Below, piece after piece: positions 54,409 through 63,195 of a stretch of 64,000 nucleotides of DNA. The translations under genes were made by a program, and so were the position numbers. Origin of the DNA: Ignavibacteria bacterium UBA7675 (GTDB taxonomy: Bacteria > Bacteroidota > Ignavibacteria > Kapaibacteriales > UB7675); contig DLHF01000058.1 in NCBI GenBank assembly GCA_002483085.1, forward strand, positions 1-64,000, read 5' to 3'. Under the pieces are notes generated by a model that saw only the letters and a program-made list of their open reading frames with translations, was not told the origin of the DNA and did not search any database. The first letter of the stretch is position 1, and each line of letters opens with the position of its first letter.

Positions 54409-57042
54409 ATGAAAAGCACCAATATGAAGAATCCGTATATATATACTTTTCAAGAAATTGATAGAAATAGCATTCCAATGGTTGGAGGTAAATCTGCTAA
54501 CTTAGGCGAGCTGTGCAGAATTGCAGAAATCCGCGTACCTGAAGGCTTTTGTATTTCTACTGAAGTATTTAAAACTGTTGTTAAAGAAATATCTCCGCTC
54601 AGTGAATTGCTGAATCAGTTGTCGTTGCTTGCGGTGGAAGACAGCAATCACATCACTACACTTGGCTCAGAAATTCGCAGTATCATTGAAGGTGTAGAAA
54701 TTCCCCATGATATTGCCGGAGAAATTGAACGCCACTTATTCCTTCTTGGAGAAAATGATGCCTATGCCGTAAGATCCAGTGCGACCGCAGAAGATCTACT
54801 GCATGCTTCATTTGCTGGCCAGCAAGATTCTTATTTGAACATTATTGGAAAGGGTTCTGTTCTGAAGCATATCAGTAAGTGCTGGGCGTCGCTATTTACA
54901 GACAGGGCTATAGTGTACCGTATTCAAAACGGCTTTGATCATCGCAGAGTTTATCTGTCTGTCATTGTTCAAAAAATGATTTTCTCTGATATGGCAGGGA
55001 TTATGTTTACGGCTGACCCCGTTACTTCGAATAGGAAGATCGTATCAATTGATGCCAGCTTTGGCCTTGGTGAAGCGTTGGTATCCGGTCTTGTGAATGC
55101 TGATAATTATAAAGTGAAGAACGCGAAGATTTTCGATAAGAAGATATCAACGAAAGCATTAGCCGTTTATGCCTTAAAGGGTGGAGGCACTGATAAGCAT
55201 GAGATAAAGACTGGTGTTCAAAACCAGCAAGCGCTCACGGATGAACAAATTTTAAAGCTCGAACATATAGGCAGAAAGATTGAAAAACATTTTTGCTGTC
55301 CACAGGATATTGAATGGTGTTTGGCAGGTAATACGTTTTATATTGTCCAGAGCAGGCCTATCACGACCTTATACCCGATCCCTGAAGGGAACGATGCGGG
55401 GAATCACGTCTACATATCCGTCGGCCATCAGCAAATGATGACCGACCCCATGAAACCACTGGGATTGTCTTTATGGCAGTTAAGAGCAGGTAGGACTATG
55501 TTCAAGGCCGGTGGAAGATTGTTTGTTGATGTCGCGCATGACCTCGCTACTCCCGCTGGCAGTAAAAGTCTGATAGAGGCCATGGGGCAGCATGATCCGC
55601 TTATTAAAGATGCACTCATGACTATAGTAGAGCGCGAAGATTTTATAAAGTTGTTGCCAAACGATGAAAAAGTACCAGTACATATTAAAAGCAATAAAGG
55701 TATTTCGCCAGCAGATATTTTGGCGCAAGCAGGAAACGACCCCGCAATAGTTCACGAGTTGATTAAACATAGTGAGGCATCTGTAGAAGCGCTACAGCAG
55801 CACATCAAAATGAAATCAGGAACGGATCTTTTTGATTTTATTCTGGAAGATATAGAGCAATCAAAGCAGATGGTATTTACTTCACAACATATGCGTGTGA
55901 TCCTGGCTGCAATGAACGCTTCGGCGTGGATCAATGAAAAGATGAACGAATGGTTAGGTGAAAAAAACGTAACCGACATTCTGTCGCAATCCGTATCAAA
56001 CAATATCACTTCTGATATGGGCTTGGCGCTATTGGATGTCGCGGATGCAATCCGTCCTCATGCGGCGGTCATTGATTATTTACAAGAGGTAAAGGATGAT
56101 GATTTCTTGGATGAACTGCCTAAGTTGGAGGGCGGAAAGGAAGCTATGAATGCCATTGCTGTTTTTCTCAATAAGTATGGCATGCGGTGCGCAGGGGAGA
56201 TTGATATTACCAAAGCACGTTGGAGTGAAAAACCTGCCACGCTGATTCCGATTATTCTGGGTAATATTAAAAATTTTGAACCTGGTGCCAGCAAGCGCAA
56301 GTTTGAGGAGGGGCGACAGGAGGCATTGAATAAAAAAGAAGAACTGTTAGATCGCCTGAGGCAATTACCGGATGGCGAACAAAAAGCTAAAGAAACAGAG
56401 CAGATGATCAGCTTACTCCGTAATTTTGCAGGCTACCGCGAATATCCAAAATATGGAATAGTTAATCGATTTTTTGCTTACAAACAAGCCTTAATAAAAG
56501 AAATTGAACAGCTTGTGCAGGCCAACCTTGTTAACAAAAAAGAGGATATATACTACCTCACTTTTGAAGAGTTTCGGGAAGTTGTACGTACCCATAAATT
56601 GGATCAGAAGGTTATAGCCGAACGAAAAGAAGAGCACAAACGAAATGAAGAACTAACGCCACCACGTGTGATTACATCCGATGGTGAGATCGTTGCAGGC
56701 CAGTATAAACGAGAGAATCTCCCAGACGGAGCTATTGTTGGCCTCGCTGTTTCTTCCGGGATTATAGAAGGACGTGCACGTGTCATCTTAAGCATGGACG
56801 ATGCTGATATAGAGGATGGAGACATACTGGTTACTTCCTTTACAGACCCCAGTTGGACGCCATTGTTTGTATCTATTAAAGGACTCGTTACTGAAGTAGG
56901 AGGACTCATGACTCACGGGGCGGTTATAGCACGTGAATATGGATTGCCTGCAGTTGTCGGAGTGGAAAATGCTACTAAATTGATTAAAGAAGGCCAGAGA
57001 ATACAAGTAAACGCAGTAGATGGGTATGTGAAAATCCTCTAA
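54409..57042 (+). CDS. rph: Rifampicin phosphotransferase-like PEP-utilising enzyme
   Basis: An 877-residue enzyme. The N-terminal ATP-grasp lobes have GGKSANLGEL (24 onward) and AVRSSATAEDLLHASFAGQQDS; a long central domain follows; the swivelling His domain is at the very C-terminus (GGLMTHGAVIAREYGLP, His836). Ending with the His domain and lacking a PEP-binding barrel is the Rph arrangement, unlike true PEP synthase. Rph uses ATP to phosphorylate rifampicin, giving AMP, phosphate and inactive drug. The MarR gene in front suggests induction. A related PEP-utilising enzyme with another substrate cannot be excluded. The gene belongs to the lower-GC island. Confidence 0.82.
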   Translation: MKSTNMKNPYIYTFQEIDRNSIPMVGGKSANLGELCRIAEIRVPEGFCISTEVFKTVVKEISPLSELLNQLSLLAVEDSNHITTLGSEIRSIIEGVEIPHDIAGEIERHLFLLGENDAYAVRSSATAEDLLHASFAGQQDSYLNIIGKGSVLKHISKCWASLFTDRAIVYRIQNGFDHRRVYLSVIVQKMIFSDMAGIMFTADPVTSNRKIVSIDASFGLGEALVSGLVNADNYKVKNAKIFDKKISTKALAVYALKGGGTDKHEIKTGVQNQQALTDEQILKLEHIGRKIEKHFCCPQDIEWCLAGNTFYIVQSRPITTLYPIPEGNDAGNHVYISVGHQQMMTDPMKPLGLSLWQLRAGRTMFKAGGRLFVDVAHDLATPAGSKSLIEAMGQHDPLIKDALMTIVEREDFIKLLPNDEKVPVHIKSNKGISPADILAQAGNDPAIVHELIKHSEASVEALQQHIKMKSGTDLFDFILEDIEQSKQMVFTSQHMRVILAAMNASAWINEKMNEWLGEKNVTDILSQSVSNNITSDMGLALLDVADAIRPHAAVIDYLQEVKDDDFLDELPKLEGGKEAMNAIAVFLNKYGMRCAGEIDITKARWSEKPATLIPIILGNIKNFEPGASKRKFEEGRQEALNKKEELLDRLRQLPDGEQKAKETEQMISLLRNFAGYREYPKYGIVNRFFAYKQALIKEIEQLVQANLVNKKEDIYYLTFEEFREVVRTHKLDQKVIAERKEEHKRNEELTPPRVITSDGEIVAGQYKRENLPDGAIVGLAVSSGIIEGRARVILSMDDADIEDGDILVTSFTDPSWTPLFVSIKGLVTEVGGLMTHGAVIAREYGLPAVVGVENATKLIKEGQRIQVNAVDGYVKIL

Positions 57043-57553
57043 AACTGAAGAATAATAATGAACTCGCACACGCTATCAAATGTCATTATAGTTGCATAAG
57101 TCAGATGGTGAAATTGAATTAAACAACTGATGGTACGCAAAAGCAGATTTGATACCGAATAGTTCTTTGAGATATCTCAATTCATCCAAAAAGCAGAGGT
57201 GCTTTAGAAAGTTGTAGATGAGTTTGGTAAAACTAAGCGCATAATGTACACTGCGGTTGACGTACTTGTTTTTCAACAATATCAGGAGTCTGCGTTATGC
57301 AGTACGAACATACGAGTGTGTGTGCAGCTAATCCGAACCTGATAGCATTTCCTCTGGAAAATCAGCGATTCTCTGATGGTGAAATCAGTAGTTGTCCGAT
57401 GGTGAAATCAGAGAAGTACCTATAGCAATTCATCATTTGTTATTCTATGTTCAGACCAATTACTGCATGGGGAGTGCGTATTGTAATGTCTGATTCTATA
57501 GTCGTGCTTTACGTCGACCCAGCTATCCTATTTTGTATTTCACGGGGGCTGTT
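57043..57553. other. Gap after rph with a repeated GATGGTGAAATCAG motif
   Basis: About 500 bases at the right end of the low-GC island. GATGGTGAAATCAG occurs at 57375-57388 and 57398-57411, with a related GATGGTGAAATT near 57102. The outer flanks TTCTCTGAT (57369-57377) and ATCAGAGAA (57407-57415) are inverted repeats. No gene is seen. The promoter of the 57.5-kb lipoprotein should lie in the last 100 bases. Confidence 0.45.
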
Positions 57554-58024
57554 ATGACAAGTTGGTTCAAGGCTGGCCGGATAGACAGTTTTCGTCGGGC
57601 ACTATTTTTTGTCCTGATAATTGTGATGATTCCGATGCTGTACGGTTGCTCTGCTATAAATATCAATGTGGGAAAAGGCGATGAAGGGAGTTTCAGCCAT
57701 CCTGCCTTGCAGCAATGCCCTGGAGTTACATTTGAGATTACTGTTACACAATTCAATAGCACCGACCAAACCACAAAAAAGGTGACAGTAGAGGGAACGA
57801 CTGTTGCCGGAAGAGCGACATTTAAGAGCAGGGGGCTTCGGGATATTGATCTAACCAATATTGTCACCCTCGAACTGAGAGTAAAGCATGTTCCCGCCAA
57901 CCCCGGTACGGTAGAATGCCCCTATAAAGAAGGCGAAGTGTACGTTACACCTCCAGTAATACTAAAGAAGGTGGGGGAGGATACCTATGGGCTTGATGCC
58001 GATAAATTTAAGAAGGCGCCATAG
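57554..58024 (+). CDS. Small lipoprotein of unknown function
   Basis: About 156 residues. The start at 57554 (MTSWFKAGR) gives a basic N-terminus, a hydrophobic run and a lipobox before Cys (MIPMLYGC). The mature part is strand-rich (VTFEITVTQFNSTDQTTKKV, later GEVYVTPPVILKKV) with two cysteines in a CPGV and an ECPY context. I do not recognise the family. It stands alone between the island and a convergent oxidase gene. Confidence 0.65.
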   Translation: MTSWFKAGRIDSFRRALFFVLIIVMIPMLYGCSAININVGKGDEGSFSHPALQQCPGVTFEITVTQFNSTDQTTKKVTVEGTTVAGRATFKSRGLRDIDLTNIVTLELRVKHVPANPGTVECPYKEGEVYVTPPVILKKVGEDTYGLDADKFKKAP

Positions 58025-58133
58025 ATAGAAGTGCGTTATAGACAGTTGTCTTCGCGACAATAGCTGGGATTACTGATTAGTCTCATCTCCTTCAATACAG
58101 TCATCGGTGGTTGCACATTCGCAGCGACTTCGG

Positions 58134-58205
58134 CTGAATAGCCACGCGGCGGGCAATGCAGCGCGGTGCGGAGACTGGACACGAGGGCGAAGACAGAAGC
58201 GCCAT
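58134..58205 (-). repeat. Intergenic repeat A copy (minus, solo)
   Basis: On the minus strand it has GCGCTTCTGTCTTCG, a short unpaired variable segment, GTCTCCGCACCGCGCTGCAT and CCGCCGCGTGGCTATTC. It lies in the gap between convergent genes and is the first backbone repeat to the right of the low-GC island. Confidence 0.8.
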
Positions 58206-58284
58206 CCCCGAGCGATAGATCGAAGCAAAACTTTCAACTATGTCACCCGAATGGAAATGCCGCTGCTCCTATTCTTTCTACATA

Positions 58285-58311
58285 GCGAGCCGCTCCAATG
58301 GAACGGCTCGC
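58285..58311. terminator. Hairpin between convergent genes
   Basis: GCGAGCCG (58285-58292) pairs with CGGCTCGC (58304-58311), and TCCA/TGGA extends the stem. No T run follows on either side. It sits about 35 bases after the oxidase stop codon, so it may act as a weak terminator or protect message ends. Confidence 0.45.
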
Positions 58312-58347
58312 GTGGATAAGAGAGCAGATAATGAAACCGCTGCTACC

Positions 58348-60342
58348 TCAGCACGATTCGCATGGGCAGATAAAGGGGTAGTCCTTGTCGTCGATGAGGG
58401 GCTTGATGCCGAAGAAATCGTTGAGTACGGATTCGGCAGTGCAGTAGGCACCCTCCACCCATGCTTGGTCGTTGGAATACGCTTCACCTACGATAAAGAT
58501 GTTGGCGTCGGCTCCCTCGATGAGCTGGGAAGGCTTGCGGATTTTCTGCTGTACATCGCAGATGTCGTAATGTGCAGCATAAGCATGGTAGCCCGCGTTA
58601 AAGGGCGGCAGCGACCAATCCATATACCTTGTTTCCAAGGGTGCTGGTACTGCACTGAAATCGGCCATTGGGCCGAAGTGCAAAGCTGCCAACTGCTGGC
58701 GCAGCATCTTGATCATGGTGTCTGTAGCTTTGCGCGGGCCGATCAGCGGCTGGTAATTTTCTGAAAAGGGTATCTTTTCTAGGGAGTCGGTGCCGTACTC
58801 TAATTCTTCCCAGAAGCTGGTAAATTGTTCGTCGTCGTAGCTGGCGAGAATACCGTACACCTTCTCACCGCTTTGGTTGAGTGCGTTGTCGCCAAAATAC
58901 ACAACTTGGCGTATTGGCATATCTGTCACGCTTGGACCGATAGTATTGCGCTGGGCAGCAGCGAGGAGCTGCTCTTCTTGCACAACAGTAAGGCGCTCGC
59001 GAATGCACTGTTCCACAGCTTTGATAAACGCATCAGCAGGCGTATAAGGTGTTTCGATGATTGCAGGGCTCTTCCGCATGGCATCAATATACTTCTTGGG
59101 GAAGCCCTGTGCCGCCAATTGTTTCAAGACATCGGTTGTTACTTCATAGCTGATAATTTGTGCGGGGTATGGCGTATTTGCTGCATCAATCCACCACGGG
59201 GTGCTAAAAAACATACCTACTTTGTAGGACGGCTGTAGGACAGCGGATTCTAAGTACAATTGTACTTTGCGGTGGTTGAGCACGTCCACTCCCTCGTGAT
59301 GTTCATAGCGTGTAGCCTGTGCTACGAGGTCGATTGCATAGCGCGGCATTGCCAGCCACGCTGCATTTGTTGTACGGCTCCCTGCCTTTTTATTCGGGTG
59401 CTCGCGGGTTGCAAACGAGTAGTAAATAGTACCATCGATCTGGAGGATAGAATGCAGGCGGGTGTTGGGATGGTATTCAAAACGCACACCTTTCTTCTTA
59501 GCGAGCTTTACTATGGCGTCGAACAATGCGTTGAACATACTGGAATAACCGGTTTTCAGAGTCTTGTATTCTGTACCCGGTGTAAATTCGTTGTTTGCTT
59601 GGAATGCAACGGCTGCGTTCCAGTTAATCACATTCGATGTATAGCCATTGCCGTCGGCGGTGTAGTTGAATCCTTCGGAGCCCAACTGATCGAACATCAG
59701 ATTCCAGTAGCCAATATTTTTCAGGAGATCGCCCTTTTGGTACACCGATGATTCGGGCATGTCCACGCTGATACGACCCTCCTGATAGAACTTACACCAC
59801 TCCGCTCGGGTTTGCGGGCCAGATGTGGCTGTTACCGCCAGATTTTCTACGACGGCAAATCCTGTATCCGGCGAGTCGGTAGCTTCATAGTTCTTTGTGT
59901 TGTAAGGTGCCGGATTGCTGGAAGTAATATCGTTTAGGTACATGTTGGTAGCGCGCAAGCAGTACAGGGGATTATTCGACTCGTTGAACGGTATCGATTC
60001 CTTATCTAATCCGAGCTGCTCTATTACCGTAGTCACCAACCGGTGTCCGCCGCCATTGGGTGTGCCGTCCCACTCTGAATAGCGCATACCGCCGAGCTCC
60101 AGATAGGATTTTGATTTGTCGTCCTGGTAGTGCCATGTGCACACGCGCGCACCAGCAGCCCTTGTACCGGGGTTCTCTTTCGAGAAGTCGTACATTCCCC
60201 AGTCGTAGAGCTCCAGTACATCGCCTTTTGCTATCTGCTTCGACTGGTCTTTTTTATTTTTTGCTTCGCCATTAAGCAGTCGCCATGCAGTATAAAGTCC
60301 TGCGGCACCGGCTCCGAAAATTGAATATGTTTTATTCTTCAT
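58348..60342 (-). CDS. Flavin-dependent L-amino-acid/amine oxidase-like protein
   Basis: A 664-residue flavoprotein. The N-terminal FAD motif is YSIFGAGAAGLYTAWRLL, followed by LELYDW and the FAD-contact region LELGGMRYSEWDG. The C-terminus has the second FAD motif, NIFIVGEAYSNDQAWVEGAY. This layout belongs to the amine oxidase/L-amino-acid oxidase group, which turns amino acids or amines into oxo-acids or aldehydes with release of ammonia and peroxide. An insertion after the first motif (KNKKDQSKQ) is unusual. The upstream gene, 54 bases away, encodes a 2-oxoacid decarboxylase, so an L-amino acid is the favoured substrate. No signal peptide is seen. Confidence 0.8.
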   Translation of the reverse strand: MKNKTYSIFGAGAAGLYTAWRLLNGEAKNKKDQSKQIAKGDVLELYDWGMYDFSKENPGTRAAGARVCTWHYQDDKSKSYLELGGMRYSEWDGTPNGGGHRLVTTVIEQLGLDKESIPFNESNNPLYCLRATNMYLNDITSSNPAPYNTKNYEATDSPDTGFAVVENLAVTATSGPQTRAEWCKFYQEGRISVDMPESSVYQKGDLLKNIGYWNLMFDQLGSEGFNYTADGNGYTSNVINWNAAVAFQANNEFTPGTEYKTLKTGYSSMFNALFDAIVKLAKKKGVRFEYHPNTRLHSILQIDGTIYYSFATREHPNKKAGSRTTNAAWLAMPRYAIDLVAQATRYEHHEGVDVLNHRKVQLYLESAVLQPSYKVGMFFSTPWWIDAANTPYPAQIISYEVTTDVLKQLAAQGFPKKYIDAMRKSPAIIETPYTPADAFIKAVEQCIRERLTVVQEEQLLAAAQRNTIGPSVTDMPIRQVVYFGDNALNQSGEKVYGILASYDDEQFTSFWEELEYGTDSLEKIPFSENYQPLIGPRKATDTMIKMLRQQLAALHFGPMADFSAVPAPLETRYMDWSLPPFNAGYHAYAAHYDICDVQQKIRKPSQLIEGADANIFIVGEAYSNDQAWVEGAYCTAESVLNDFFGIKPLIDDKDYPFICPCESC

Positions 60343-60396
60343 GAGTAAGTAGTATATGTGAGAGTGTATGAGACAAAGTCATAGTTTTTGTACATG

Positions 60397-62112
60397 CTAT
60401 TCTAGCCCGAGCCGACGCATCTGGCCGGGGAGGTCTTTTGTCGGTATTACCACTTCTACCAATGTGGGCTTGCCGGTAGTTCTCTTGATTTTTCTTAGAG
60501 CTTCTTCCAGTTCCTGAATTGTTTCTACTCGATATCCATCAGCACCAAATGCCTGCGCCAGAGCCATGTAGTCCCATGTAGGCAGAATATCAAAAGCATC
60601 GAATTTGTGCTGTGGGCCGGGCTCAAACGCTGTCATGTCTACGTACACTTGTTCGATGGCGTACACGCCATTGCTCATTACAAACATGACTGCATTCAGG
60701 TTGTTGCGGGCAAGAGTGGAGAGCGACTGGCACACCATCATAAACCCGCCATCGCCTGCAATAGTCCATGCCCGTTTTCCACTTCCGAGCTGTGCTCCGG
60801 AGGCAGCACCAGTCTCGAAGCCAATGCACTGCCATGCTGCCGACGAGATGAAGCTGTTCTTTGCTAATCCATAGGCATTTGTGGCTACGTATAGGGAGGA
60901 ACTCACGCCAAAAGTCATCACAATGTCGCCGAGCATTTTGTTGGCTTTCAGGAACTTCATCGAGTGCTGGAAAAACCGGTTGTACGTGATCACCTCCGGC
61001 TTGTCGTTCCAGTGGGGATCGGAGTTGGAAGCCCAGGGCTCTGGATATACTGGTTGCGCTGGTGCCGCTGCGGGCAGTGGATAGCCTTTTGTTTTTTTGA
61101 AACGCTGTAGTAGAGCTTCCATGAAGTCCTTCATGGTCACATTCTCGTAGATAAAATATCCAGCCCGTATCTGCTCGGTGGTAGCCAGCACCATATCGGC
61201 GTATTTGTTTTCGATGAACCACAAGTAGTCGTCGGTAATAATTGCGCCGAGAGTGAGGAAACAATCAGCCTCCTGTACAAGCTCAATCACATTGCCGATA
61301 GAAGCTGCATCGGAATACGTGCCGATGAACTTGCTGCCTTTTTCGTCCAATACAGTTTTGCCGAGGCTGGTGGTTGTGTAGAGAAATCCACTCGCATCAA
61401 TAATCTGCTGGAGCAGGTCCGACAGGCCATGCCGAAGCACTTCTACACCGGCCAGTATCATTGGGTTCTTAGCAGCGGTAATTTGCGCCCATGCCTGGCT
61501 TACTGCATTCTCTAATGCCAGCGGATCACTTTTTATTACCAATGGTTGGAGCGGTTTTTTAGAAGGGCGCGGGCACGGTTCGCCCCATACTTCTTTATAG
61601 CAAGCAATGTACACAGGGCGCTTATAGGTGATAGCTGCGATTAGCAGATTGTCTATTTTCTCAGGGGCTCCCACAGATGTGCTGAGCGTCTCCGCTGCTA
61701 CAGTGACATGCTCAAATACTTCTTGATCGCATTGGAGGTTACCCGTCGAGTGGTGGAACAACACGTCGTACATTTTAGTGATCTGGCGGGCGTCTGCTCC
61801 CGGAGTTGCACTGATCACCACAACAGGGCTGCGCTCTACATAGGCGCCTGCAATAGCATTAAGTGCACTGAATGTGCTCACTCCGTACTGGAGTGAAACA
61901 GCTCCTAATCCGCGTGTACGCCCATAAGCATCAGCCGCGTAGGCAGCGTCGAGCTCGTTTACTGCTCCAATGGCTTGTACGCCGTCGAAATACTCTAGCG
62001 CCTGTGTAAAGTGCTTTACATAGTCGCCCGGAATTTGGAATACTTCCGTGACGTTAAGCTGCTTCAGCCGGGTTAAAAGATAGTCCGCAACTGTAAATGG
62101 TTTCATGAGCAT
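60397..62112 (-). CDS. Thiamine-diphosphate-dependent 2-oxoacid decarboxylase
   Basis: A 571-residue enzyme of the pyruvate/indolepyruvate decarboxylase group. The N-terminal domain has the catalytic Glu in GAVNELDAAYAADAYGRTRG and the paired His of FHHSTGN. The C-terminal thiamine-binding motif is GDGGFMMVCQSLSTL, ending in MSNGVYAIEQ. The His pair is typical of decarboxylases that make aldehydes rather than acetolactate synthases. Together with the oxidase just downstream, it could carry an amino acid through its 2-oxo acid to an aldehyde. Starts at 62112 or 62106 are both possible. Confidence 0.88.
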   Translation of the reverse strand: MLMKPFTVADYLLTRLKQLNVTEVFQIPGDYVKHFTQALEYFDGVQAIGAVNELDAAYAADAYGRTRGLGAVSLQYGVSTFSALNAIAGAYVERSPVVVISATPGADARQITKMYDVLFHHSTGNLQCDQEVFEHVTVAAETLSTSVGAPEKIDNLLIAAITYKRPVYIACYKEVWGEPCPRPSKKPLQPLVIKSDPLALENAVSQAWAQITAAKNPMILAGVEVLRHGLSDLLQQIIDASGFLYTTTSLGKTVLDEKGSKFIGTYSDAASIGNVIELVQEADCFLTLGAIITDDYLWFIENKYADMVLATTEQIRAGYFIYENVTMKDFMEALLQRFKKTKGYPLPAAAPAQPVYPEPWASNSDPHWNDKPEVITYNRFFQHSMKFLKANKMLGDIVMTFGVSSSLYVATNAYGLAKNSFISSAAWQCIGFETGAASGAQLGSGKRAWTIAGDGGFMMVCQSLSTLARNNLNAVMFVMSNGVYAIEQVYVDMTAFEPGPQHKFDAFDILPTWDYMALAQAFGADGYRVETIQELEEALRKIKRTTGKPTLVEVVIPTKDLPGQMRRLGLE

Positions 62113-62802
62113 TTCTTTTGTTTGTGATAGAATTTGGGATGTGAATAGCCTCGATAGTAGCGCAACCTCATAGATTGGGACGCCTATTCAGCCGCCCCGT
62201 CTGTTCCAGAATTTCCCTGCCTCGATTGTGGATAATACTGTTCTGTTTCTGTCCTGATATTGCGGGAGAGCTGTATCCGCACCTGCGGTTTGTCAGTAGC
62301 TGAAGTACCCCCGGTTTCTCCAATCGAACGCTGCAATTTCGATATTCCGAAGTTAGCATTCCTGCGGGCTGTTATCAATCGGTGTTTGTCTGATTTTTCT
62401 CTGCGTAGTATCCCTGATTGTAGGTATATCCTTCTATCCTCTATTCCGAAATTATCTCATGTTCTGTGGTGAGCTCCAAGCGTCTTTGCTCGATGTTCTG
62501 GTATCGTAGGAACGATGCGAAGACGAACGCACCGCCCTGCGCCGTTGCGTGTTGCCCATTCTTCTGCACCTTGCACAAGGCATTGGAGCAACCGATAAGC
62601 GGATAGTGCGACCGGTGACAGCGGCCAAGCGCGTGGCCGAAGGTGCCCGTGCCATGAGCCTTTTTCTACGCTCCCTCGCTACTTTGTGGGAATGACAGCA
62701 GCGGCAGTTGGACAGAATCTTTGCCCGCATCAGGGGTTTGAAAGAGTAGTTGATGTATATTACAACTGGTTTAGGTAGTAGTTTACACAATGAAGGATTT
62801 AT
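62113..62802. other. Gap upstream of the decarboxylase operon
   Basis: About 690 bases between divergent genes, so it should hold promoters for the decarboxylase operon and for the 62.8-kb gene. It contains a composite repeat at 62510-62655. In the left 390 bases I see no gene and no strong structure. Confidence 0.4.
62510..62655 (+). repeat. Worn composite repeat A-B (plus)
   Basis: The A part (62518-62560) is degraded: CGCACCGCCCTGC and GCCGTTGCGTGTTGCCC. The B part (about 62588-62655) is well kept: CCGATAAGCGGATAGT, the core GCGACCGGTGACAGCG at 62608-62623, a CGGCCA/TGGCCG hairpin in the variable segment, and GGTGCCCGTGCCAT. The A-to-B spacing is shorter than in the other composites. Confidence 0.65.
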
Positions 62803-63033
62803 ATGGACAAGCTACAGGTCGGTGATGTCGTAGTTGCTTATAGCAAAGGCAATGAAGGAATGGCTGAATACACCATGGACACCGCATCGCCGAAAGGGGA
62901 TCGGGTGCAGGATACAAGCGGGCATACGCCTGTGATTTTTCTCTCCCAGATTCATAGCGGAGGCCGGGTGAAGCGTCTGTTCGTGCCGAAAGAGGAAATG
63001 GCGTGGGAGTATTTTATAGAGAAAGAATCGTAG
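62803..63033 (+). CDS. Hypothetical protein, 76 residues
   Basis: A short acidic-to-neutral protein beginning MDKLQVGDVVVAYSKGNEGM, with a strand-rich pattern (TPVIFLSQIHSGGRVKRLFV) and an aromatic C-terminus (MAWEYFIEKES). I do not recognise it. The regular strand pattern and the hairpin after the stop argue for a real gene. It stands alone and is convergent with the VOC-protein gene. Confidence 0.6.
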   Translation: MDKLQVGDVVVAYSKGNEGMAEYTMDTASPKGDRVQDTSGHTPVIFLSQIHSGGRVKRLFVPKEEMAWEYFIEKES

Positions 63034-63064
63034 GCATAGCTATGCAGCTTCGGCAGAATAAAGC

Positions 63065-63114
63065 GAGCCTGTCCCCAAAAGAATTGTAGCATTGACAACT
63101 CAGGCGACAGGCTC
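63065..63114. terminator. Long-looped hairpin between convergent genes
   Basis: GAGCCTGTC (63065-63073) pairs with GACAGGCTC (63106-63114) across a loop of about 32 bases. A TTTTTTTT run follows 17 bases later on the plus strand. The loop is long for a terminator, so the call is tentative. Confidence 0.4.
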
Positions 63115-63195
63115 TTATAGCTGTTGTTACTTTTTTTTGCTGATTTGCAGTGGGCGCCGCATACTCTGCTGCATACATTGCTCTATGCTGCTTGT

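Noticed and set aside
14595..62655. The outer end of repeat B, read on the opposite strand, gives TGGCACGGGC, like the -24 half of a sigma-54 promoter.
   Set aside because: The -12 GC at the required spacing is present in only two of the copies, and the region where it should be is the variable part of the repeat. The match is more likely chance in a conserved border.
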